Shown here: positions 10,884-18,861 of the stretch, one piece after another
Numbering within the stretch: position 1 is the first letter of the stretch
How the letters are laid out: each line of letters begins with the position of its first letter
Assembly: GCA_039105265.1 (NCBI GenBank)
Contig: JAPFFF010000038.1
Location: 310,001 to 374,000, forward strand
DNA: 64,000 nt
From: Tritrichomonas musculus
Lineage: Eukaryota; Parabasalia; Tritrichomonadida; Tritrichomonadidae
Direction: 5' to 3'
Translations under genes and position numbers: made by a program
The notes under the pieces: model-generated
The model's database searches: none
What the model saw: the letters and a program-made list of their open reading frames with translations, nothing else
Told to the model about the DNA's origin: nothing

Positions 10884-13800
10884 ACCTAAGAGTACGTGCA
10901 AATTTAGGTAAGTTGGTTTGTTGAAATGTCTTTGACTTCCTGAATGCATTCGAACCATCCAACAAATCAAATGTCATACTTTCTCCTTCATGCATTCTTT
11001 CAAAAAGCTCTTCAACTGAGATATCCATCCTTTTGCACTTGTTGAGAATAACTTGTTTTGGAATTCCTTTGAGTCTAATATGATATCCTTCATTTCCTTG
11101 TTCATCAACCAAGATATCGAGGTAGCTCTTTTTACCAAGTGCAATGAGTTTTCTTGAGTGTATTTCCCCTTGACTACCTTCGAACTCATCAAAGTCATTA
11201 TGAAACTGACACATATTTTTTCCAATAAGAGGTTGATGATACTTGAACTGGAATAAGTCAGCTATCCTTGGTACATCTTTTTCAAGTACATGCATACTAT
11301 CAGTATCTTGATAAAAGATAGGTATACCTGCTTGCTCAGCTGTAGCCATAACCCTGTTCATTAAGTGCTTACTCCAAGAGAGAACGCTTGCACCAAATTG
11401 AGGTAGGTTGAAATGGTCATTAATTGGTTTCAACTTCTTGACATAGCACTTATCAATATTAGCATCTTCAACAACCTCCTTGATAAAGTTGTAGTTCCTC
11501 CAGAGGTACTTGTATAGTTGGCTTTTTGGTACTGTCTTGGTTTCAGTCTTTGTTGCTTTTAATATTGACTTGCCATATATGGAGTTGAGGAGGAGCTTTA
11601 TTGTTTGTTCAAGAGGGTTCTTTTGCTTTTTATAACTTGCCCTGAGATTAAAGAGCTTCTCAATGAACTCATTGATTTTCTTGTTAAATCCTTCATCAAA
11701 GTAATAGCCACGTATTAACTCATATTCAACATCATAAAATTCGAACAAGTCCATGAGACCTACTTTATCGATATAATAATGGTCAACAAGGAAATTGCCG
11801 AATATTTTACTACCTGCTTCATTCCTTGTAAATACTTGTCCAAATTTATATGGCTCTTTTGATTTACATTCGAGTTTCTTGATGTTGACTTCGATAAAGA
11901 ATGTATCATATTGCATAAGTTGTTCATGTGTTGTACCTTGTGGTATTACTTTAGGTCTTCCTAATGGTATACCATCCATAACATACATTGCAGATGGATA
12001 TAAGCTAACTGCATCAAAGTCTTGTATCTTTCCTTCGATGTATTGCTTTTCATTACCTGCTGTCATTGTTCTTCCACCAGAGACACATCGTTGTATGAAG
12101 TCTTGACACTTACCTGATAGTTCATAACATCCATCAAAGCAACCATATTTCTTGGCAAAGCAGTATCCAATAGCACTTATAGATATAAAATCATGAACAC
12201 CATACATATCTGTCTTTGTTTCTTTAAAGACTGCTTTCAGGTCTTCATTAAATTTTTCCATTCCCTTCATCAAAACAATACAGTCCTTGAAACAATAGAA
12301 GATGGCATATTTAATGATGTCGATTTTGCCATCATTATAGCAATTTGCGATTTTTGCATTTTCGATAATCTGCTTGCAGTTTGCATCAAGTTGTGCTTTC
12401 GATAACTTATCTGCATTTTCATCGATGTATTGCTGTTGGAACTCAGTAGCATCAACAATTCTTCTTTGAATGTTCTCTTGTGTATATAGCTTATATGCCA
12501 TGACTTCCTTGTGAACATTGAGGTTGAACATTGTAGCAAATTTACTTAATGCTTGAGGTATTATACTATATGAGTTCCTGAATGTTAATCGCTTTTTGAC
12601 TTTCCTTGTACCTTCTTCGAATAATGTCATGATGATTTGCAACACAGTTCCACTTCGTTCTGTTATCTGTGTATCCCATCCAGGTGTGTTAATGAAAAAA
12701 CATGCATCATACTTGAGGTTATGAAAATATGTTAATGAGCCACTCCATAAATAATTCAAGAGCTTCTGTCCACAATCTTCACCTTGAATAGATATTTTAT
12801 GTATGTTGGCACCATCTCGAAAGATAGTACAATTGAGATATGGTATATGTGGACTGACTGTAGAGTTTGTTTCGAAGTCGCTATAATAAATCCTTGACCA
12901 TGTATTTTGTTTCTTTTTATTATTCTCAATGAGTCTTGTACTTTGTTCTGCATTATATTCGAGACTTACATAGTCATTAACATGTTCATATTCAGTTGTG
13001 TTGATAATATCCATTTCGCATGCTTTGATTTCTTCAAATAGATGTAACTCAAACATCTTTTGGAAAAAGGTTATTGGTTTGATTCCTTCATGTTTATAGT
13101 CTTTGACAGTCTTTCCATTTTTCTCCAATCTTGCTATCATACATCTTTTGTCAAAAGGCATATATGCAAATGTTCTATCAAGTTCTTCATAGTGTTGAAG
13201 GTAGAATAATGTACAAGGTATTTTCCTGTTGAGCATATAATGGTCTTTGAACAATATCAGGTTAACTTCTCTTTTAAAATCAACAGACCATTTTTTCTTT
13301 CTGGTGTTGATTCTTGTTTCATACTTGTATTTATCAGGTTGTTCAACAATTCTAATGATACTAAAATTGCACTTGAACTTTTTAGCTACTTCTTCTATCT
13401 TGTTATTAGGTATGGCTCTTGTTTGAACAAAAAATCGTAAGTCATCTATTTCATCATCAGTGAACACACCTGATTGTATACAAGCATATACAAAACAATT
13501 ATCTCTGTAGTTCTCTTTCCTTACCTCATGAAAGATTTGGTATGTAGATAAGTCTATAGGTGATAGATTGATGTATGGGAAAAAACTACCTTCTGGTGTA
13601 TTTCGATAGTCTTCATCAATTTCGACTTCATCATCATAGATTTCATGAGTATCCATATCTTGCATCTTGGTTCTAAAATGAACACCATCATTTGTTTTGT
13701 TCATGTCAATAAATTGTACCTCATATCGAACTGGAATGAACATGTTTGAGATATATGGATTAGTGTCTGATTGGTCTTCACTTAAATCAAGTTCTCCTGT

Positions 13801-14160
13801 TATATGACCTAATGTACTTTCGATGTTGTGCTTATCACTGAGTGTGAAGTACTTATAAGTTCCATCAAGTGCAATTGCTTTAACAATAGGTCTTCCAACA
13901 TTTTTCTTTTTATGTATCTGTCGTAGTGCTTCCGTAAATGCGTACCTCTTATCTTCATCTTGATTGATGTCTGTAGCAAAACCAATACCTTGTCCTGCAG
14001 GAATCATGAGCTTCCTCATTTCTTCTTTAAATTTGTCTTTCTTTTGGTATTGTTTTGCACGTCGATTATATTCACGACGAAACTGTGATTTTGTATCAGC
14101 ATAGACATCTCCAATAGCATCTAAAAAATTATCTTCAATGTCCTTGTTCATGTTTAACAT
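10876..14160 (-). CDS. Protein-primed family B DNA polymerase (pPolB)
   Basis: 1094 residues from MLNMNKDIED, with an Inr-like TCACTTTTATTTT directly before the ATG. It replicates the element using a terminal-protein primer, as in adenovirus and phi29. Visible motifs: exonuclease motif with SDFETNS at about residue 427; polymerase motif A DFDAVSLYPSAM at about 713; motif B KLLLNSIYGKS at about 852; and motif C YQDTDSMHV at about 948. The several-hundred-residue N-terminal extension is typical of Polinton polymerases. An OTU-like or nuclease part in it was not identified. This is the most diagnostic Polinton gene in the window. Confidence 0.95.
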   Translation of the reverse strand: MLNMNKDIEDNFLDAIGDVYADTKSQFRREYNRRAKQYQKKDKFKEEMRKLMIPAGQGIGFATDINQDEDKRYAFTEALRQIHKKKNVGRPIVKAIALDGTYKYFTLSDKHNIESTLGHITGELDLSEDQSDTNPYISNMFIPVRYEVQFIDMNKTNDGVHFRTKMQDMDTHEIYDDEVEIDEDYRNTPEGSFFPYINLSPIDLSTYQIFHEVRKENYRDNCFVYACIQSGVFTDDEIDDLRFFVQTRAIPNNKIEEVAKKFKCNFSIIRIVEQPDKYKYETRINTRKKKWSVDFKREVNLILFKDHYMLNRKIPCTLFYLQHYEELDRTFAYMPFDKRCMIARLEKNGKTVKDYKHEGIKPITFFQKMFELHLFEEIKACEMDIINTTEYEHVNDYVSLEYNAEQSTRLIENNKKKQNTWSRIYYSDFETNSTVSPHIPYLNCTIFRDGANIHKISIQGEDCGQKLLNYLWSGSLTYFHNLKYDACFFINTPGWDTQITERSGTVLQIIMTLFEEGTRKVKKRLTFRNSYSIIPQALSKFATMFNLNVHKEVMAYKLYTQENIQRRIVDATEFQQQYIDENADKLSKAQLDANCKQIIENAKIANCYNDGKIDIIKYAIFYCFKDCIVLMKGMEKFNEDLKAVFKETKTDMYGVHDFISISAIGYCFAKKYGCFDGCYELSGKCQDFIQRCVSGGRTMTAGNEKQYIEGKIQDFDAVSLYPSAMYVMDGIPLGRPKVIPQGTTHEQLMQYDTFFIEVNIKKLECKSKEPYKFGQVFTRNEAGSKIFGNFLVDHYYIDKVGLMDLFEFYDVEYELIRGYYFDEGFNKKINEFIEKLFNLRASYKKQKNPLEQTIKLLLNSIYGKSILKATKTETKTVPKSQLYKYLWRNYNFIKEVVEDANIDKCYVKKLKPINDHFNLPQFGASVLSWSKHLMNRVMATAEQAGIPIFYQDTDSMHVLEKDVPRIADLFQFKYHQPLIGKNMCQFHNDFDEFEGSQGEIHSRKLIALGKKSYLDILVDEQGNEGYHIRLKGIPKQVILNKCKRMDISVEELFERMHEGESMTFDLLDGSNAFRKSKTFQQTNLPKFARTLRFT

Positions 14161-14234
14161 AAAATAAAAGTGAAACGATAAAAATAAAAACAAAGAAAAA
14201 GTTAAAAAAATTATTTTTTTAGTTATGACCTATC

Positions 14235-15647
14235 TTATTGGGGGTAATCATCATCATCAACGACATTATCATCGAGATGTGGAAAATGATATTGGAACTC
14301 ATTTCCTTTCACCTTCGATTCAGAGTTCCGTTGAATTTCGTTCTTCTCCATTGATTCACCCCATTGCCTCATGGCTTTCAGCACTTGCTTCGGTGATTGC
14401 TTCCTTCCACTTCTCTCGAAGCTGCATGCTTTGTCCAACTTCTCTTTCTCTTCTTGTGATAAGTATTGTCGAAGATGATAAACGCAATTGGACAACTTCC
14501 ATCCATAGGACTTGAACACGCTCGTCTGATCTGGTGCTTTTTTCTTGTCATATGATTCAACAGCTTCCAACATGTTTCGAAGATAATCAGCTTCTACCAT
14601 CATCAATCTCGATCTTGCCAACTTTTCAGCAAATGCATCATCTGTTGGAGGACCAGCTTGTTGAGCATTTTTCAGATCCGCCACGTCCTTCTTTAGATCG
14701 TGAATTTTGTTAATGTACTTCGCCACCTTTTTTGGAGCAAGTTCCAATTTCATCAGCTCGAGTGCGTATTCGTCGTTATTATCAATGTCTTTCCTGAGTT
14801 CTTCAGCATTGTGATTGATGTCTTCAATGTGAAATTCTACACCAGTCATTTTCTCCTCCAACTTCGTTAATCGTTCTTTCAAGTTTTCATTTTCTTCTAT
14901 TAATTGTTCCATTTCTTCTCGAAAGTCGAATGGACGAACATTATCCTCCTTATAATCACTATTGGATTTCATTTCATGAACACTTTTCGGTGGCTTATAT
15001 GGTTCTTTGCGAGCTGGTGATGGTTCTTGTTCATGATCAACTTCTTCTTCTTCTCCTTCTATCTTTGTTTCTTCTTTTGGATTGGAACCGAGTTTTTGAT
15101 TCTCGACAAATGCAGATGGTCTAGCGAGAACTCTTGGAGGTGGTGGTATTTGTTGATTAGAAGGAGGTGGAGGAGGTGGAGGAACTTGTATTATATTATA
15201 TGAGCGAGGTGGTGGAAAGACTTTATTGGAAATTGGAACATATGGAACATATGGATTCTTCCTTCTTGCATCGTCTTCTTGCTTCAATCTTGCTAATGCT
15301 TCTTCTTCTTGCTTCTTCTTCCTTCTTGCTTCTTCTTCTTGCTGCTTCTTCAATCTAGCTGCTTCTTCTTCTTCTTGCTGCTTCTTCAATCTTGCTGCTT
15401 CTTCTTCTTCTTGCTTCTTCTTCAATCTAGCTGCTTCTTCTTCTTGTTGCTTCTTCCTTCTTGCTGCTTCTTCTTGTTGCTTCATGATGTACTGTCGCAT
15501 GGATTCGAGTTGTTCTGGGGTCATGTTCTTGAGCCAAATTTCTGTGGGTGGAGCTGATGGCGGATCTGATGGTGGAGCTTGTTGACCCGATTGCTCGATC
15601 GAGTCAAATAGACTAACATCGCTGTCTGAGCTGTAGTTGTATGACAT
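14235..15647 (-). CDS. Coiled-coil, Ala/Glu/Lys-repeat Polinton protein
   Basis: 470 residues of low-complexity and helical sequence. It opens with an acidic N-terminus (MSYNYSSDSDVSLFD) and a Pro-rich stretch. A highly repetitive E/A/R/K/Q helix follows at about residues 55-120, with the unit EEEEAARLKKQQ. Next come poly-Pro segments (VPPPPPPPSNQQIPPPP) and a second coiled coil at about 240-290. The C-terminal third is more ordinary, with KLDKACSFERSG and MRQWGESMEK. Base composition is richer in G+C than its neighbours. Function unknown. A scaffold or core structural role is possible, but it is not a recognised family. Confidence 0.75.
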   Translation of the reverse strand: MSYNYSSDSDVSLFDSIEQSGQQAPPSDPPSAPPTEIWLKNMTPEQLESMRQYIMKQQEEAARRKKQQEEEAARLKKKQEEEEAARLKKQQEEEEAARLKKQQEEEARRKKKQEEEALARLKQEDDARRKNPYVPYVPISNKVFPPPRSYNIIQVPPPPPPPSNQQIPPPPRVLARPSAFVENQKLGSNPKEETKIEGEEEEVDHEQEPSPARKEPYKPPKSVHEMKSNSDYKEDNVRPFDFREEMEQLIEENENLKERLTKLEEKMTGVEFHIEDINHNAEELRKDIDNNDEYALELMKLELAPKKVAKYINKIHDLKKDVADLKNAQQAGPPTDDAFAEKLARSRLMMVEADYLRNMLEAVESYDKKKAPDQTSVFKSYGWKLSNCVYHLRQYLSQEEKEKLDKACSFERSGRKQSPKQVLKAMRQWGESMEKNEIQRNSESKVKGNEFQYHFPHLDDNVVDDDDYPQ

Positions 15648-15837
15648 ACAAGTATAAAAATGATCTATTTTCTAGTTGATATCACTAAATTTTAAATTTC
15701 GTAGAAAAACTCGAAGGTAGATATTTTTCTTTGAAAAAGTTACATTAACTATAAAAATTCAAAAATTGAATTAAAAAAAATAAAATATATTGAAATTTTA
15801 AAAAAATATATTTATTAATATCACTATTATTTTATTA

Positions 15838-16263
15838 ATGATGAATGAAGAAGAAGATAAAATAGAAGATATTTTACAAAAACAAACACCTCCTAAAGAT
15901 CATGATTCATTCGACTACAAAATTAATATAAACATGTCGAAAAAAATATCTCAACTAAAAGTTGAAGATGATACATCAAATTTAAGAACGATGTGTGAAA
16001 ATTATGCTCATGCTCTTGAAAATAATGCACATCGACTTCGAGCAAAACAAAAAAAGAGGTATGATGAATGGTTTGACAGCCTCGAAAAAGATTGTTATCC
16101 TGCAAGAGACATTGTTAACTTGTACAACATGTTCTTTGGTCATGAACTATCTATTACTCGACTTGGTTTCGGGCATCTCGATGGAACAAAGAGACACTTT
16201 ACACATAAGAAAGTGAAAAGAAACAAGAAGTTCATCACAATGTACTACAAGAAAAATGAATAA
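15838..16263 (+). CDS. Small basic Polinton protein, unknown
   Basis: 141 residues. It is preceded by an Inr-like TCACTATTATTTTATTA just before the ATG, which supports this start. The N-terminus is acidic (MMNEEEDKIEDILQK) and the C-terminal half is basic, ending KKVKRNKKFITMYYKKNE. The middle segment (SLEKDCYPARDIVNLYNMFFG) looks folded. The basic tail suggests nucleic-acid binding, which is inference only. A 19-bp tandem repeat begins about 30 bases downstream. Confidence 0.65.
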   Translation: MMNEEEDKIEDILQKQTPPKDHDSFDYKININMSKKISQLKVEDDTSNLRTMCENYAHALENNAHRLRAKQKKRYDEWFDSLEKDCYPARDIVNLYNMFFGHELSITRLGFGHLDGTKRHFTHKKVKRNKKFITMYYKKNE

Positions 16264-16292
16264 CTAAAAAAAAAAGTTTTTTTAACTACATG

Positions 16293-16632
16293 TTTTTCCT
16301 CATAAGCTACCTTTTTCCTCATAAGCTACCTTTTTCCTCATAAGCTACCTTTTTCCTCATAAGCTACCTTTTTCCTCATAAGCTACCTTTTTCCTCATAA
16401 GCTACCTTTTTCCTCATAAGCTACCTTTTTCCTCATAAGCTACCTTTTTCCTCATAAGCTACCTTTTTCCTCATAAGCTACCTTTTTCCTCATAAGCTAC
16501 CTTTTTCCTCATAAGCTACCTCATTCTTCATAAGCTACCTTTTTCCTCATAAGCTACCTTTTTGCTTTCATAAGCTACCTTTTTCCTCATAAGCTACCTC
16601 ATTCTTCATAAGCTACCTTTTTGCTTTCATAC
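16293..16632. repeat. 19-bp tandem repeat array
   Basis: About 17 copies of the unit CTTTTTCCTCATAAGCTAC. They are nearly identical over the first dozen or so, then mixed with variants (CTCATTCTTCATAAGCTAC and one with TTGCTTTC). The array lies between two convergent Polinton genes, and the last coding residues of the minus-strand gene (...YESKKVAYEE) are read from one end of it. It is a minisatellite that is likely to vary in copy number. Confidence 0.9.
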
Positions 16633-16877
16633 AACATTATTTTTTCCTTCATACTTTGTACTTCTCTTTTCTTTCTTTCACGATATGCCTTTTGCTGTTG
16701 TTTACGTGCTTCATTTCGTTCTTCAACTGTTGCATACTTTTGCTTTCTACCACGTTTTTCTGTTGTTTCAGTTTTTGCAGTATCAATATTTTTGAGGTTG
16801 TTGTTACTCTTGGACTTCTTCAACTTCTTGATGATAGCTGTTTCCTTGAACTCACCCAAATCTAAATTTTGGCTCAT
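16599..16877 (-). CDS. Basic-leucine-zipper-like Polinton protein
   Basis: 92 residues from MSQNLDLGEF. An upstream in-frame ATG would run through the shared promoter with the divergent gene at 16954, so the shorter start is preferred. The C-terminal half contains RNEARKQQQKAYRERKKRE, which has the spacing of a bZIP basic region (N-x-x-A-x-x-x-x-x-R-x-R-x-K-K), followed by a short helix with hydrophobic residues (MKEKIMLYE). An AT-hook-like KRGRKQK precedes it. DNA binding and control of the element's own genes are plausible. The zipper is very short, so this is a moderate call. Confidence 0.6.
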   Translation of the reverse strand: MSQNLDLGEFKETAIIKKLKKSKSNNNLKNIDTAKTETTEKRGRKQKYATVEERNEARKQQQKAYRERKKREVQSMKEKIMLYESKKVAYEE

Positions 16878-16937
16878 GATTTCATTCGAGAAAAAAAATT
16901 GAATTATTTTTGAAAATTGAATATTCGCAAACAAAAT

Positions 16938-16956
16938 CACTTCATTTTTTAAAATG
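16938..16956 (+). promoter_or_regulatory. Inr-type start cassette, identical to those in the CRESS-like element
   Basis: CACTTCATTTTTTAAAATG, whose last three bases are the start codon at 16954. The TCATT part fits the trichomonad initiator TCAYW. The same 19 bases occur before four genes at 31402, 32788, 33317 and 33935 in the neighbouring CRESS-like element. Confidence 0.6.
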
Positions 16957-17325
16957 TCGCGTTCTGGAAATGACTTCAAAGAATTCCAAAAACAGCAAAA
17001 GCTAGCTATCAAAAATGCTCATGTTGAAATAGCCAATGCTATTAAAGAGGTGATATTTCTGTTCAACCAAAAAATAATAAACTCGACATCATCTAATGTC
17101 TGCACCATCTATGACCCTTTGATACAAGCAAACATGAACAAGATTGCTGAAGCACTTACTCAAATGAATCTCACTACCTGCGAGGTTTTTCATAAAAAGA
17201 TTCCTCAATCTACAACACCAAAATCTATTGGCTTTCACGTGCCTATAGTGCCTGACTCGCAAGAGACACAAGAAGAAGATGATGAAGATGAACAAGAAGC
17301 TTCATCTCCAAAAGACAAGGAGTAA
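16954..17325 (+). CDS. Small Polinton protein, acidic tail
   Basis: 123 residues. Its ATG is part of the 19-base start cassette described separately. The N-terminal two thirds are helical (NDFKEFQKQQKLAIKNAHVEI) and the C-terminus is acidic (SQETQEEDDEDEQEASSPKDKE). It is divergent from the bZIP-like gene, and the two share a promoter region of about 75 bases. Family unknown. Confidence 0.65.
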   Translation: MSRSGNDFKEFQKQQKLAIKNAHVEIANAIKEVIFLFNQKIINSTSSNVCTIYDPLIQANMNKIAEALTQMNLTTCEVFHKKIPQSTTPKSIGFHVPIVPDSQETQEEDDEDEQEASSPKDKE

Positions 17326-17378
17326 GAGTAAAAAAATAATTACTTCTAATTTTAAGTTTTTTTTATATATGTCTTTTT

Positions 17379-17903
17379 TTATACTATGCAATATTTTAAG
17401 CATACATGATAATTATTAACAAGCTCATTATATTCTTTATTATATACTTGTTTCAAGTCAATGACTACCTCTCCATTATCTTTAATAATCTTAATAGCAT
17501 CTATTTTTCTTATTGGATTGCTCTTAGCTGCACAACATCCAACATCTTCATTAAGTTGTACTTCAACCTCACTAACATGTAGTATTGCTTTGATGATGTT
17601 GCTAAGAGATTCAATAGGTACTATGATGCATTTCTTTGATATAATGTTAGCTAGTAGTGCTTTGTCTTGATTAAGTAGTATTTGTGCATATGCTTCAAGT
17701 ATAACATTACGTACATCTGGTTCAACTTCAACAGGTTCAGTTTGCACTCCAATGTCTCTTGTAATAACAATGTCTTCCTTGCCATCATCTCTCTTATTAA
17801 TAATAATGTTGTTGTTGATGTTTGATGTAGATGATGCAGCTGCTGATGGTTCTAAAGATACATTTGCTTGAACTCCATTGGTTGTACCCCTCTTCTTAAT
17901 CAT
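17379..17903 (-). CDS. Polinton protein with a GVQTE linear motif
   Basis: 174 residues. The N-terminal 45 residues are low-complexity (Ser/Ala/Asn-rich). DIGVQTEPVEVEP follows at about residues 50-62. It resembles the short dynein-light-chain LC8 binding motif and recurs in two other proteins of this element. The C-terminal 110 residues look folded and helical (VILEAYAQILLNQDKALLANI). It is 21 bases from the next minus-strand gene. Function unknown. Confidence 0.65.
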   Translation of the reverse strand: MIKKRGTTNGVQANVSLEPSAAASSTSNINNNIIINKRDDGKEDIVITRDIGVQTEPVEVEPDVRNVILEAYAQILLNQDKALLANIISKKCIIVPIESLSNIIKAILHVSEVEVQLNEDVGCCAAKSNPIRKIDAIKIIKDNGEVVIDLKQVYNKEYNELVNNYHVCLKYCIV

Positions 17904-17924
17904 TTAGGTTGGGAAAAAATAGGC

Positions 17925-18371
17925 TTAAAGTACTAAGTCTAGCTGTTCTCCAATAAACATGTCAAATGACTCAATTTGATATTTCTGCTTGAGAGCATCG
18001 ATTTTTGGTTTATGACTTGTAGGAGCAGCTGCAATGGAGTAGTTGTAGTATTTGATTCCTTGATACTCTTGAGTGGTAGTGTTTCCATTTATGTAGAACT
18101 CTTCGAAATCTTCAGTTATTTTTCTCCTTGAGTTAGGCTTAATAAATATTGAGTCAAGATCAAGTTCTTTGAGCTTATCTGGATAAAATCTGTGGCACTT
18201 GTCTTTTACCTTGATTGAGACATAGAGTACTTTGCCTAAATAACTCCATTCTCCTGTTTTCATTGGGTACTTGTCACAAAGTATCGAGAAATTACATTGT
18301 TTAGTATTTGGAGCACATTTTGCGCGAAGTTCATTGACATAGTCATAGACGTTTCTTGTTGTCATTTTCAT
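17925..18371 (-). CDS. Small Polinton protein, unknown
   Basis: 148 residues from MKMTTRNVYDYV. It has a mixed alpha/beta look with several Cys and Lys (CAPNTKQCNFSILCDKY), a beta-like segment YLGKVLYVSIKVKDKC, and ends SFDMFIGEQLDLVL. I recognise no family. It lies in the minus-strand run leading to the major capsid gene, with 24 bases to the next gene upstream. Confidence 0.6.
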   Translation of the reverse strand: MKMTTRNVYDYVNELRAKCAPNTKQCNFSILCDKYPMKTGEWSYLGKVLYVSIKVKDKCHRFYPDKLKELDLDSIFIKPNSRRKITEDFEEFYINGNTTTQEYQGIKYYNYSIAAAPTSHKPKIDALKQKYQIESFDMFIGEQLDLVL

Positions 18372-18395
18372 CTGGATAAAAAATTCAATAAAAAA

Positions 18396-18830
18396 TTAAT
18401 ATATGTTATTTTGGGTAAAGATATGTTGGGTAGGTCCATATCGAATATCTTGTTTATTATATTCTCTTGCTCTACCTTGCATTGGTGGTTTCTCAGGCTT
18501 CTTAAGATATTTTGGTAAGAGAGGTACTGGTCTATCTTTTTCACCTATATGTCGATAAAAACCACCATCTGTAATACTAACAGGAGGTTCACGAACAGGT
18601 TTGGTTATATGTTCTCGAGTATCTGGAAATCTAACAGGGTCCTCATGTTCAATAATCTGGGTAGGTGGTCGATTAATATATGGGTTGAAGGTTACAGAAT
18701 AAGTATTAGTATTACTGAACACACCAAAATGTTGAAACTCTAAGTCCTTATTTTTCATGGTAGCTTCATTATACATCATACCTTCTCTTCCAACAATCTC
18801 AGCATGTGGGCTTCTATAATCATTCGACAT
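18396..18830 (-). CDS. Pro/Arg-rich Polinton protein next to the capsid gene
   Basis: 144 residues with little predicted regular structure, rich in Pro, Arg and Tyr (RFPDTREHITKPVREPPVS, LLPKYLKKPEKPPMQGRARE). It ends 31 bases before the major capsid gene in the same orientation. Its position and composition suggest a small virion or assembly protein, which is an inference. No family is recognised. Confidence 0.6.
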   Translation of the reverse strand: MSNDYRSPHAEIVGREGMMYNEATMKNKDLEFQHFGVFSNTNTYSVTFNPYINRPPTQIIEHEDPVRFPDTREHITKPVREPPVSITDGGFYRHIGEKDRPVPLLPKYLKKPEKPPMQGRAREYNKQDIRYGPTQHIFTQNNIY

Positions 18831-18861
18831 TTACAAAAAAATAAAATATCCTTCTTTATGT

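Noticed and set aside
15167-15585. Plus-strand ORFs rich in Leu, Ser and Cys opposite the 470-aa gene
   Set aside because: They are antisense shadows of the GAA/GCA-rich coiled-coil repeat, with no start signal of their own.
16293-16632. CRISPR-like array
   Set aside because: Units of 19 bases follow each other without spacers, so it is a minisatellite.
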